A stretch of 64,000 nt of DNA from Nelumbo lutea (lineage: Eukaryota > Streptophyta > Magnoliopsida > Proteales > Nelumbonaceae): contig JAKGHH010000004.1 of assembly GCA_022828595.1 (NCBI GenBank), forward strand, positions 22,452,372-22,516,371, in the 5' to 3' direction. Under the pieces are notes generated by a model. The model saw nothing but the letters and a program-made list of their open reading frames with translations. It was not told where the DNA came from and made no database searches. Made by a program: the position numbers and the translations under genes. Below, in pieces: positions 1 through 13,400 of the stretch; the stretch's first letter is position 1; each line of letters opens with the position of its first letter.

Positions 1-690
1 GTGTCAACAGAGCAAGCAATGGAGCACCCCTGCCATTAGTGCTGCCCGTACACTGTTCCCTCCCTCACCTCCCCTGATTCTCCTGAGCTTTCCACCACCA
101 CCTCCTTCTCGGTTGCCCGTGGAACTCCCCCTCCCCTGCACTGTCCCTAGAACGGCACTTGAAGCTGAACTTTGATGGGAGTAGTCAAAGCAACCCAGGT
201 CACTCTGGAATTGGAGGGGCTTTTAGAAATAAGGATGGTGTTGTTATGGCCTTATTCTCAGGTCCTGTGGGAGTAGGAGACTCAATAAGGGCTGAATTAC
301 TTGCTAACTTACAAGGAGCCCAGATTGCAAATGAGCTAAGAGTGGAGAATTTGGTGATTGAAGGTGATTCTAAGGTTGTGGTGGTGGGATGGTTAAAGGA
401 TCGGGAGTCTATCTTTTGGTGCTACAGGGATGAAATCAAGAAATTCAAGTGGTTAACAAGAAACATGAATTTGAGATTACAATGGGTGGGGAGATCGGCT
501 AATACTATGTTTGGTTACTAGCCAAGCAAGGGGCAAATAGGGATAAGTTGTATTTGGCCCAATTGTGATTTGTTTCTTCGTTTGTGATTTGTGTTTTCAG
601 TTTGGAGGTCACAGCTCATGCCTTTCCAAGGGCTGCTTGTAATGCTTGATTTTCTTGATATTAATAAAATCCTATTTCATAGAAAAAAGA
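1..690 (+). mobile_element. LINE (L1-type) 3' fragment with RNase H
   Basis: This is the 3' end of a plant L1-type LINE. It carries a ribonuclease H domain at 159-521 and ends near 660-690 in an A-rich tail after an 'ttaataaaatcc' stretch. The part before 159 has no readable domain. It lies upstream of the first HDDC2 exon seen here, so it probably sits in that gene's first intron. The left boundary may be outside the window. Confidence 0.75.
159..521 (+). pseudogene. LINE RNase H domain, frameshifted
   Basis: The 120-codon reading frame has the plant LINE RNase H signature: FDGSS near the start, a RAE acid about 45 residues in, and EGDSK about 68 residues in. In the intact family the last catalytic acid lies in a SLAD-LAKQG motif. 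Here that region reads ANTMFGY and then a stop, and the LAKQG-like codons continue in another frame, so a small deletion has broken the domain. In the family the enzyme removes the RNA strand of the RNA/DNA hybrid during retrotransposition. This copy is expected to be inactive. Confidence 0.75.
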
Positions 691-971
691 CTTGCAAAGA
701 TAACATGCTGATGTAGGGATGCCCATTCCCCTTGTTATCAGCTTATCCCTCATTAGACATTTGCTTAAGGCTGCTATCCATGCCATGAAAGATACTTTAA
801 GATACCTGGGTCTATTTATTATTTTTTATTCATCTTGATATGGCGTCAATATTTTTCTTCTAAACATAAGAATGCGGTGATTTTTTGAAGACGACTTATT
901 GTACAGGAACCTTTTTGTTTTAATACTGGGATTTCTCCAACCTTTTTTCCTTTACTTTTTTTTTTCTTCAG

Positions 972-3900
972 ACAACAAAAAGGAAAGGATGGATCAACCA
1001 TGGAATTAAGGGTGCTGAATCTATTGCCGATCACATGTATCGCATGGCACTAATGGCTTTGATTGCTGGTGACCTTCCTGGTGTGAACAGGGAAAGGTTA
1101 AGTTTAGCAACAGTATCAATAAATTTCTACATAAATTTTCTAATACCTTTGTTGTTTTTTACATTGTAATATAGAATTTTGTTAAACCACTCTTGTTTCA
1201 TTGATTTGGGTACAAGTTCTGCTCAGTTAAGTTGGTACTAGAAGATCATACAGAACAATTGGAGGAAAGGGAAAAAAAGACAATTGTGCAAATTAATGGG
1301 ATATAATAGAAGCTGCCGTTAGGCTTCCATTACTTTGTAAATTCTGGTACAAAGGGCTAGAAAAGTGAAAATGGCCTTGATGAAGGTTGTAAATCCTCTA
1401 ATGTTAGGATTTATATACTGTCTTAGTTGTAATATCGAATAAAAACATTTCATTTAAATCCATAAGCATTTAAGCTTCTAGTAGAATTTAAATGATCCAT
1501 GAGATATGAAGAATAACATGAATTAGAACTTCAGCCTTGGGATTGTATATCTTGGTAGGTTACTTTATTTCTAATTCAATTTATAATAGACCATGACATT
1601 GCTATTAGTTTCCCTTGTTTGATTGTTAATTCCCTTTAAGGCACTTAGAAAGAAATTTGAGGGTTCATTTGGTTCCCTGGATTGGGTGCCTGGAATTGGA
1701 ATCAGAACTGCCCATTCTGATTCCAATCGTTTGTTTGGTCAGAATGGGATTCCAATTCTCATTCTTGTTGGAATGGGATTCCCCCATATGAGGAATGGTC
1801 ATTCCAGGCTCCCCCTTGGGAATGGGATCCCACTCTAGAGGCTGTCAAGAAGTAAATAACTCCTAAGTGCTGACAAAAAACCTCTAAACCCTAATATTAA
1901 TAAAATATTATTAAAGTAATAATAAGATAATAATAACATAGTAATAACAAACTACTAATAAAATAATAATATAACAAAAACAATAATAAAATAATAAAAC
2001 AATAATAAGAAAATATTAATAACTAATACAATGAAAATTTTCAGTTGATTCTGATTTCAACTCCAAATGAACCAAACAGCAATAATTGGAATCTGACTCC
2101 AATTCCTGTTTGAACCAAACAGGCGTTGGGAATAGGTGATTCTGATTCCCATTCCAATTCCGATCCTGACTGCAAACCAAAGGGACCCTGAAACTGTGTT
2201 TGCCTATTCTATGTTAGGCAAACCAAAAATGTAGTGCCACTATTAACCATTGAGGGACAGTCTAGATTTTGAAGATACACATGGAACACTAGGATAAATA
2301 GGATACATTAAGACATGAATAAATGAAAGCAAATAAATCATAGAAAGAGAAAAATATCTATGTCAAGCTTACTTAAATAAAAAATAAACTGTTTTCCATG
2401 TGCAGTCTGATGTTAGGATCCAGAGGAACTGAGTATTCACTCTAGCTGGCAACTATCCAGCCTCCCTGATGTGGCGATGCAGCTTCCAAGCACCCTTACC
2501 ACCAGGAGACAAAAACATAAACTTTCTGTCCAAGAGATAAAATTGAATGTCAACTATTTGAATGATTGTATCATAATTTTTTAGTGTTGTACCTTTTTCT
2601 GTTTCTCTTTCGTTTACTTTCCAAGTTCAGGGGCTTATTTAAGTTTTTAGTTTTTCTTCTCTTTCTAACAGGTGTATTAAGATAGCAATTGTGCATGACA
2701 TTGCAGAAGGTAGTTTAACTCTGAATCTGTTTCTTTTTCTTATTGTTTTCTTTCTTAGCACTATTCATGCTCAATATTGGTACTCAAAATATTTGAGTAA
2801 CTGATCAAACAATGTTTATATAAGTTTTGCCAATTAAGTCAACAGGTTCTTATTCTGTCAGACTGTCACTACCTTCTCTGCTTAATAATGTAATTTGTGC
2901 TTAATTTTGATATTTAAATGTCACTGTATATTCTTGTCATACATGTACCAATTATGTTTTTCAGAAACTCTTTGGCATATAACTCAAATGCATTTGTGAA
3001 CTTGGATTTAACATTTGCGTTGTGTTCTTGTTTATGAATTCGTCGTTGTGTGTATACTGTGGGTTTAACACCAGGGCGAGGTGCTTTACTGCCTTGCTAA
3101 TTTGCTAAACTGTTCAAATTGTTATTTGTCTTGATAGTCTGACATTCTCTATTTTCTTTAGTGTCTGTGTACCTGGTCATCTACACAAAAGGGAAAGAAT
3201 ATAATATGGAGTGAAAATGTTGTAAGATTGTGGAGAAAGAAAAGTGAGAGCAATAGGTTCTATTCTACATGCCATTTTCCACTCAAATTCTGTATAGTAG
3301 CCTGCAGCTGCTGAATAGTCAGCACTTTGTACATTTAACAGAAAACAGAGAGATGTGAAAGACAGGGAAGACCTAAACTTGGGAAGAGGAATTGATCTAA
3401 GAGGAGGGAAGTATGGTTTTATTGGAAGAATGTCTTTATTTTCAATGAAAAGATGCAATGGCAAGGCAAGGTGTAAATAGAGATGGGGTGTTCGTGGGAA
3501 TATGTAATGATCTTGGGCGGGGGGGGGGGTAAAGTTATGCCAAAAGTGGGAAGAGAAGGCTGTGCTAGCCTAGACGGGTGGTTCTTATATTGCATTCATT
3601 ATTTTAATAAAAGTTAAGTTATTCATCAAAAAATGAAAGTAACTATCATTTTAAAAGCATAAACTTATTTGATTACATTTTACAATTTCAATTTCATCTT
3701 TTGATCTTTTTCACCCAATATAATGTTTTACTTACAAGTAAGCATACAACTTTTCCTACTTCTGGTGATTGAAAATTCTTACTTGGTTTTGCTAGCAATT
3801 GTTGGAGATATAACACCTGCAGATGGTGTGCCAAAAGCAGAGAAGAGTAGGCGCGAGCAAGAAGCATTAGATGAAATGTGTGAAGTACTCGGCGGAGGAT

Positions 3901-6900
3901 TAAGGGGTATTTGATGCTATTTTCTTGGCTTAACTTAATTACAAGCTTGTTTTTACTCAGGGAAACAGTACTTACAATAACTGGAATATGTGCAGCTGAG
4001 GAGATAAAAGAACTTTGGGCAGAGTATGAAAACAATTCTTCTATAGAGGCTAATCTTGTTAAGGATTTTGATAAAGTATGTATTTTCTTGAATGTATGAG
4101 ACTATGAATTTTAGTATGGAGTAAAGAGGTTTATTTTCTGAGAATATATGATGTTAATACTTGAGCTTTCCTACATAATATGTGGATGCAATTGTTGGCA
4201 TTGCGAGGATTGATACCTTACATCTGCTTGGTCCTAGAAGTCTCCAGGGTCAAAAAGCAGAATTCTAGATTACTATAAGCAATTTGGTCTTGATCTGTTT
4301 CTTTAGATGGTCAAAATAATTGTGTTGATTCTCAGAAAAAAATCTTTGATAATAAATGATGATCATGCTAATTCTTTGCCCAGGAAATTCTTGTTAGTGT
4401 GTGGGTGGGTGGGCGGGAGGTTGTGGTGGGGGTTGGACATTTGTATTTATCATCTGTGTTGTCATTCCCCCTTTTATACTTTATCTACCTGCAAAATATG
4501 TGAATGCAATTGTTGGCATGCAAGGATTTATACCTTATATCTGCTGGGTCATAGAAGAGGAATCTCCAGGGCCAAAAGGCAGAACTCTAGATTGCTATAA
4601 TCAATTTTTTTCTTGATCTATTTCTTTAGATGGTGAAACTAATTGTGTTGAATATGAGAAGAAAATGTTTGATGAATTATCAGAAATGTTGTCATTCCCC
4701 GTTATTGCATCTGGTGACACCCCTGAAAGGCCCACTTATATCTAAGGGTTCATTCTGATTAATAAGTGATTGACTAACCACTTATTACTTGTTAGTGGTG
4801 CACATAAGTGTTTCCTTTACTCTGTTAACATTTTGAAACTTTCACAATGACGCTAATATCCCTCAAACCCATGTTTAAATAGAAGGAACTGCAATAGCTA
4901 CTCCCATCAACAACTTCAACATGATAGTTTATGCAGACTTTAGATAAAGACCGTTCAGAAATAAATATAAGCTCTTATCCCAATGTGATCTAATTAGTCA
5001 TCAGAGGTTTCAGATTGTTCAGAAATATATATGAGCATGAACTTGTTAAAAGGTATATCTTCCACATGGAAACATGGTTTGGTTCCAAAAGGATCCTGCT
5101 TCTTCCCCTCTTAACCTTAAATTTACTGGACACTTTTCACTTTAGAAGCCTTTGCTGCAGTGTTTAAATTAAGCCCTTTTTGTGTGCAGTTCTTCAGTTG
5201 AAAAGTTGAAACTTTGGATAGATAATATCACTTGGGAAAAATTCAAATACAAGGTTATACTGAGCTGAGGTAGTATGTGATCTATCAAGAGGTTCCCCTA
5301 TGGCCCTATCTTATGGACAATTGAGATTTTTTTTATCAGCAAAACAAATAAATTTATTAAATTAAAAGATAGATGAAATTAATAGTCAGTTGACAGGACT
5401 GTTAACCCAACAACACAACCAAAAATTACGTAGAAGCCCAAAACAGTTGCTGCCTCAAAACTCCTTGCCTAGCAAGGAAATCAGCCATCCCATTTGCAGT
5501 CCTTACCCATTTGAATTCAGCATTTATGTCCTCACCCATTTGAATTTAGCCATTCCACGAGATATGTCTGCTACAATTTGCCCATGAGATAATTAGCTTT
5601 GAGTCACCTTCCACCACTATCTTTCTATAACAATGTGTTAAAACGTGGAGGCATGATGCGAGGCGTTTCACTACCTAGAGGCATGAGGCATAGTTCAGAA
5701 CATAAGAGGCGTAAGCCTCCCGAACACAAGGAGGCGTAAGCCTCCTTAAGAGGAGGGGGGATGAGGAGGAAGAAGAGGAAGAAAAATCTCATTTTTTTTA
5801 TTTTTAATAAAAAATTTTTATATTAAGAAAAATGAAGATGCATATCACTAGTTGAAAAGGGGGGGGGCTTGTCGAAATAGAGGTAAGCGACCAAAGCGAG
5901 TGAGCCGAAAAATATTTCAAGTGCCCCAAGTCCTTAGTCTGGAACAGGCTTTGTGAGAACTATTTGAGCTTTTCAATGCCATGCTCATCACTTCCTATTG
6001 TAATAATAATGTCATCAACATAAACTTCCAACACAATCTTTCCAGAGGTAGTATCTCTATTGAACACTGAATGGTCAACCCTACACTGTGTCATTCCAAT
6101 TTGCTGAACCGCACTACTAAATCTCCCAAACCAGGCCCTTAGAGATTGCTTCAACCCATAAATTGCTTTCTTCAACTGGAACACCTTTCCTTCCTCCCTC
6201 TAAGCAACATAACCTGGAGGTTGCTCCATATACACCTCCTCTTCTTGGTCATAGTGGAGAAGTGCATTCTTAATATCCAATTGAAACAATGGCCTATCAA
6301 AATGTGCAACTAGAGAAAAAAGTACACTAACTGAACCCATTTTAGCTACATGTGAAAAAGTATTAGTGTAATAAACTCTATAGGTTTGTGTGTACTGTTT
6401 GGCTACTAAGCATGCTTTATATCTCTCCACACTATCATTTGCAAGATGCTTAACATTGTAAACCCACTGACAACCAACTGCTTTCTTCCCTGGAGGAAGA
6501 GAAGTAGTGTCCCAAGTATGATTAAATCAAGAGAAGTAGACTCTATTGATGAGAAGAAAGAGACATTTTCAAAGGTCACATAAGGAAGGGAAAAGGAGCG
6601 ACGAAGAGAAGGACTATGGCACTTATACCCTTTTTGGGTCCAAGAGTACCCTCAAAAACACACATTTAAGGGAACGAGCATCTAACTTATCTAAACCTGG
6701 ACCCAGATGATGAACAAAACAAACACACCCAAAGACATGCGGAGGTAAAGGAAACAAAGATTTGAGAAGGAAAGACAGTAGAGAAGGGAGGGGAACCACG
6801 TAACACCGAATATGGCATATGATTAATGAGAAAGAAAGAAGTAAGAACAACATCACTCCAATATTTTTTTTGGAACTGGCATTTGAATCAAAAGTACCTG

Positions 6901-9900
6901 AGCAATGTCAAGTAAATGTCTATTTTTCCGCTCAGCTACACCATTTTGTTGTGGAGTAAAGGAGCAGGACGATTGATGTATTATGCCATGAGATTCAAAG
7001 AACATACGAAACGAGCGTTGGAAATATTCTTTTGCATTGTTAGATCGAAAATATTTAATGGAGATGCCAAGATGATTCTTAATTTCAGCGTAAAAGGAGA
7101 GAAAGATATTAAACACTTAGATTTCATTAAATAAGTCCAAGTCATCCTTGAAAAATCATCAACAAAGGAAAAAAAATATTTAAAACCATTGTAAGACTCA
7201 ACTAGACAAGGACCCCAAACATCTAAATGAACAAGTTCAAAAGGCTCGAGACTCTAGCAGATTCCCTTGGAACAAAAGAGATACGATGATTTTTACTAAG
7301 CTGACAAACTTCACATTGTAACTCATGAACAAACACAACATTTGGAACAAGACTATTGAGAGCTGGAAGAGAGGGATGACCCATCCGACAATGCCATTGC
7401 AACAATGTAATGAAAGAATGAAGAGCTGTCTGTGATCCACCGCCATCTAGATAATACAATCCTCTAGCTTCATGCCCGCTACTAATCGTCTTCCCCATCT
7501 TGAGATCCTAAAAAATACAATAAGATGGAAAGGGTGAGACGGAGCAATTGAAAGATTTTGTTAACTTACTAATAGACATAAACTAAGGGGAAATTTAGGA
7601 ACATATAGAACCGACAACAAAGAGAAATCAGAATGCAAAATAATGCCACCGGTACCGAAAACAAGAGAGGTAGTACCATTAGCCAAGGTAACCGATTGGG
7701 TGGTAGAGGGAGGGGAAAACGATGCAAATAAGTCTGAGGACCCAATCATGTGATCTGAGGCCCCATAATCAATAATCCATGATTTAGTAGAGGAAACGAG
7801 ACATGTACCTATCTTCGCAAGAGTTGCAGTATTACCAGATGAAGAAAAGGAAGACAAACAAAGCTTTTCATTCTCTTCATGGTGATAGAAACCATTTCCT
7901 TCTGCTTCCTAGTGCCTAAAACAGTTGTAGGGTCATCGCCAGCGGTACCACTATCTCCTTCTACAGCAACATGATTAGCCCAAGTAGATGGTGGGCCATG
8001 TAGATCATAAGAAGTTTACAATATTTCCTTCCCGTCCACAATAACTTTTGATCATACCTCGACCACCAACATCGACACAACGACCTCTAAAATTCCCATT
8101 TCTACCACTACTACGACCTCCTCTCACACCATGGTTACCACCTCTGGGATAACTGCTTCTGCCACGTGATCCACCTCTACCACCTTCCGTTGCAGCTAGG
8201 GCAGACTTCTCTAATATTGGAGAACTATCTATATGTGGACTAGTAACCCTTTTTACTTTGGAAAAAACTTCTGATAGTGTAGGTATATCACCTTGTTGTA
8301 GTTGAAAATATTCTTGATACAATTGATAGATTCTATTTACATTGTCTTGTCCTGAATACAACTGCTTAGCATGTTCCCAAATTTCTTTCGCAGTATCAAA
8401 GAATATCAGGTTCACACTAATATGAGGTTCCATATTGTTCTAAAGACGTCATAATCTATGCATTCTCCTAGATCCAATCATTATACCCTGCAGTTCCTGG
8501 GTCTGGTCTATTTTCTTTAATATATTTTAACTTTCCTCTGCCAGTCAAATTTACCTCAACCGACTTCGCCCATGGTACAGAGTTTGTACCATTGCATTTG
8601 ATTGATGTCATCTGTGCAGCCATGAAATCAGGTTGTTGGTTTCATTGCCAAAAGCTGCCATCAGTTATTTCTGCAACACTCTCCCAAGGCGAACACCTTT
8701 CAGACTCAACAAACTTAACTACAGGTTCAGAAACTTCAACAGCATGGCCACAACCCCTAAACCTGGAACATCAGAACAAAAACTTCTTCTACGAGTCAAC
8801 CAACCTCACGGTTCACAGAAAACAACCCACCAAACACACCAAACACCATCCTCTCTGTAATTTATTGTGATAATTAATGAATTGTGTTTTTTGATAAAAA
8901 CACCAAACACAAAAAACGACCAACCAAACTTAACATTCACAGTTGCACTTTGAACTGTCAAATAGAGGGAGTCTAAGACACCATCAAACAATCAACCAAT
9001 GGTGCAACTTGAGGGCATGGAAGCTTCCTAACCTTCTGGGCAATCAGTCCTTTTAGGTCCTTCCCCTTCCTTTCTTCTCTTATTAGTAGAAAACCTCAGC
9101 CAAACCAGTTCCAGGCTTCCTTTACTGATGCAGTCAGGAAACTCAATCAACCAGGCTCTGATACCATGTTAATTGGCCTGTATTTAGTTAAACAAATAAG
9201 GGGAAACCTTCTGGTATGATTCTAGAATGAGAACTGATGGAGAAGAAGAAGAAGAGAAGGAGACAAAGAGAATAGGGCAAACAGTCTCTGTCAAATGAGA
9301 GAGAGCTACTGCCCCTATGTGTTTAATTCATAATGAGAAGGAGAATTACAATATTACACCTGTAAACTGAGACTTAAGAACAGAGACAAAAAACAGAGTT
9401 AAAATAAAGGGGAAAGACTAAAATAGCCCCAGAACAAAAACTGTATTTTAACAATGTGCAACTTGTTATTGCTTCCTGATGTAATGTTGCTGCTATTGGA
9501 ACTGGACTATATGGCTTTCTATTGATTCCACACCTTTACATGTTTTAGTCATCTATTCATCATGGAAATTTGATTTATACTATGTGGAATTTAAAGCCTC
9601 TTCTAAATTCAATGTGTCATTCATTCTAAATAAAGTACATAAGCTCTCAACTGTGTTATTTTTGGCTAGGTTGAAATGATTCTGCAAGCATTGGAATATG
9701 AAGTTGGTAAGCACTTTGTCATAGAAGCACTTCAAATTCATAGGCTTCAACATCAACTATAGTTGTTTTCAGAACTTCTGAATTGGAGACACTGTGACAA
9801 GAACAAGAAAACTAATTGTTTTATTGAATTCTTGCATGATCCTTTTTATGTGTTAATGTGTATGAGAAAGTCAAATTTGTTGGCATTTATATTAATTTGC

Positions 9901-10374
9901 ATACAGGTGTACATTAACAAACTTGTGCAAACAAGCCAGTCCCTGAAGGAATATCTTTAGGAGTGCATCATTAGCATGTTGTACAGTTTCAGTTCTATTG
10001 TGTCATTTATTTGCATAAATTTTACCTATGCACAGATATGTGCATGAGTTATTCCTTTAATATGCTTGTGGATGTATTGATACCATGATTTTGTTCTCAT
10101 TCATATAATTGTGTAAACACAAATTAATCCTCTCTCTCTCTCTCTCTCTTCATTTACCAATATATGAAACTTGTTTCAAGTTATTGATAATTTGATATGA
10201 CTGTAACTCAAAACAGTAACTAAACCCCAAAAGGTTGTAGTCATTTATTTGCATAAATTTTACCTATGCACAGATATGTGCATGAGTTATTCCTTTAATA
10301 TGCTTGTGGATGTATTGATACCATGATTTTGTTCACATTCATATAATTGAATGTAAACACAAATTAGTCCTCTT

Positions 10375-10405
<31 letters not shown>

Positions 10406-13400
10406 TCATTTACAAATATATGAAACTTGTTTCATTATTGATATAACTGGAACTCAAAACAGTAACTAAGCCCCAAAAGGTTGTAGAATGTTAATTATTT
10501 TTTTGCATTGCAGGATTAATCTGGATGAGAGAGAAATAATAGAAGGGGCATAAGTTTTAGGATGTGTGGTTTCTCTGTGGCCTATGAATTACTTAGGCTT
10601 ACCTTTGGGGGATGGTCCAAGAAATAACAACTTTTGGTATATAATGGTAGAAAGGTTTACTAAGAAATTGGCTTCTTGGAAAAGCAATTATTTATCTTTG
10701 GGTGGAAGGATTGCATTGATTAAGTCCACTTTGGCCAATCTTCTTGTCTATTTTATGTCGGCATTTAGGATTCCACAAGGGGTCAGCAAAAGACTATAAA
10801 AGTTGATGAGGGACTTCCTATGGGAACTGAGAGAGGAGAAAAAGGATCACAGGGTCAGTTGAGAGGTGGTTAGTAGAAGGAATATGATGGCTTTAAGTAT
10901 TGGGAATATTCAGGAAAAGAACATACCCTTGTTGGAAAAGTGGTTGTGGAGATTGCCAAATGATAGGGATAAACTGTGGGCAAATGTAATCATTAGCATT
11001 CATGGACTTGTGGCTGAAGGCTGGGACTCTGGAGTGTAGAATAGGGCAACAAGAGCTTCTCCTTGGAAATCCATTCATGACATTCTGCCATCTTTTCTGC
11101 CTTTTATCAAGTATAATCCTAGCATTGGGAACTGTGTTAAATTTTGGAAATTTGATTGGGTAATTCAACCCTAAAGGAGCAACTCCCAACCTTATTTGCC
11201 TTGTCAAACTGTAGGGGTGAACATATTTCCTCTTTCTTGACTCATTCCAACTCTAGGGATAGACTTGATTGGGACTTGGGTTTTAGAAGAGATCTTTGTG
11301 AGTCGGAATAAGTACTATTTTGCCTCTTCTCTAAAGTCTCAAGAAAATGGTCTTGAATCCTCTAGAAAGGGATAGTTGAGTTTGGACGCCTCCTTCTAGA
11401 TCCTTCACATGTGCCTCTTTTTTTAGGTCCTTAAAATAACCGAGTGATAGCCTAGGATTACTTTTCCAGTTAAAGAGGTTTGGAGTAGACTGTTCCACCT
11501 AGAGTTGATGGTTTTTGCTAGGAAGTGTACCTAGAACGAATTAATACCTGTAATTTTCTCCAAAGAAAAAACTTCATTAGTCATCCTTCACTGGTTTTCT
11601 CTCTGTAAAGTTGAGGGTGAGACTTGTTTTCACTTATTAATCTCCTGCCCTTTTCCTCTTCAGTTTGGGATTGGTTTTCCTCTTTGTTTGGACTTGAGGT
11701 GGAACCCCCCACCTTCTGTACAAATCCTGTTTGCCCCTAACTTGTTATCTGGCCAACGAAGAGGGGGATAACCCTTTGGAGGTGTACAAAGGGCTGTTCT
11801 CCTGCTTTAATTGAAATCATTACTATTAGGGTGGTCCATTGGGTGAAGTCTCTGAAACTCTTTGAAGATTTCTGCTGGGAATTTGATGAGGAAGTGGTTT
11901 GAGATTGCTTGCTCTTCCTCCTCTAAGGCTATGGTTAGGCCTTTGTGGTCACCACCTAATGGTGGTTTCACAAAGCTTTACTTTGATGGAAGCAGTAAAG
12001 GAAATCTGGGTCCTTCGGGTATAGGTGGAATATTTAGGGATGAGGAAGGTAGAGTCCTTCCTCTTTATTTGGGTTCAATTGGGGAGGGTGACTCTTTGGG
12101 GGCTGGAATGATGGCTGTGATGGAAGGAGTGAAAAAGGTCAAGGAATTACTTATCCACAAGCTGGTGATCAAAGGAGATTCTAAGTTGGTTGCAAAAAGA
12201 GGAGGATACTGGTTGGTGGGACTACATCTTTGAGAAGAGGAAAATTAGAAGCCTGATACAAAACATGGAGGCCATCATACAATGAGTGAAAAGAGATGCT
12301 AATTCTTTTGCTGACTGTTTGGCTAAACAAGGGGTGGGAATAAATCAGTTTTTTTTTTTTTTTGGGCAACATTGTGAATTTTTTTCTGTTTTGAGGGAGT
12401 TAAGAGAGTTGATCTCTCCTTTTTTTTTTTCCTTGTAATGCTTTCTCTATTATTTTAATGAAATGCTTGTGTTGTCGATAAGAAAAAGTATAGCTCCTTA
12501 CATGCATATCCTGATTGGAATATTTGACATCTATACTTTGTTCTCTGTTTTCCTTTTTTTTTTGATATTTAGAATGTGTCACTTTTGCTTCTTGTATGAT
12601 AACTTTTTTACATACATAAGAATGTTGAAAGCTCCTATTTAAATCTTAAGTTACCCCATCGTTTACCCATGAAACAAAGGAGATAGGTTTTGTGATAGAA
12701 GTAGAGAGGATGGTTTGTGAAAATTCACATGCAGCTCCTTTTTTTTGTGTTTTGTTTTTCTCTTTTGTGCCTTTCTTTTTGATGAATCAGTGACAAGGGG
12801 GACGTTGGTGCAGTATTTTCTATATCCTATTTTTTGGCATATCTTATTTCTTTTCCTTTCTTCTAAGAAGGAAGTGGGGGAGGGGGGGGTTGTGGATGAC
12901 AATTTAGTTAACAAATTTGTTTATTTACAATTTTCAGACAACCATAGTTCAAGATTGTTTCAGGGTTAATATATAGACCATAGAGAAGAAAACTTAAAGC
13001 AGATATTATTTCAGTCAAGTATATCAATCAATGTTTTAAAACATGGAGGTGTGACACGAGGCGTTCCACTACCTAGAGGCGTGAGGCGTAGTTTGGAATG
13101 TAAGAGGCATAAGCCTCCTGAATCACAAGGAGGTGTAAGCCTCTTTAAGAGGAGGGGGGGGGGGTCAGGAGGAAGGGGAGGAGGAGGAAGAAGAGGAAGG
13201 GGGATCTCGTTTTTTCTTTATTTTTAATAAAATTCTTTTATATTAAGAAAAATAAAGATGCATTGCACTAGTTGAAAGGGGGGGGGGTCTTGCGAAGGGT
13301 CCGGGGGCAGACCACTTTCTTTCCCCTTATCTTTTCTTCCCTTCCCTTTTCTTTTCTCTTTTTTTTTTTTTCTTCTCTTTCTTTTTCTCTCCCTTCCCTT

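Larger units (their letters stand above)
5877..9453 (-). mobile_element. Ty1/copia retrotransposon, 3'-truncated
   Basis: On the minus strand the order is 5' LTR (9167-9453), primer-binding site, gag, protease, integrase, reverse transcriptase. Integrase before RT defines Ty1/copia. The element stops shortly after the YVDD box and a [13 protein letters not shown] segment near 5920. RNase H, the polypurine tract and the 3' LTR are absent. Stops and frameshifts break every domain. It is antisense inside HDDC2 intron 4. The truncation abuts the half hAT-like element, so one deletion may have removed the missing ends of both. Confidence 0.9.

Noticed and set aside
8592..8870. Plus-strand frames over the Copia gag
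   Set aside because: Antisense shadows; the minus strand carries the recognised Gag blocks.
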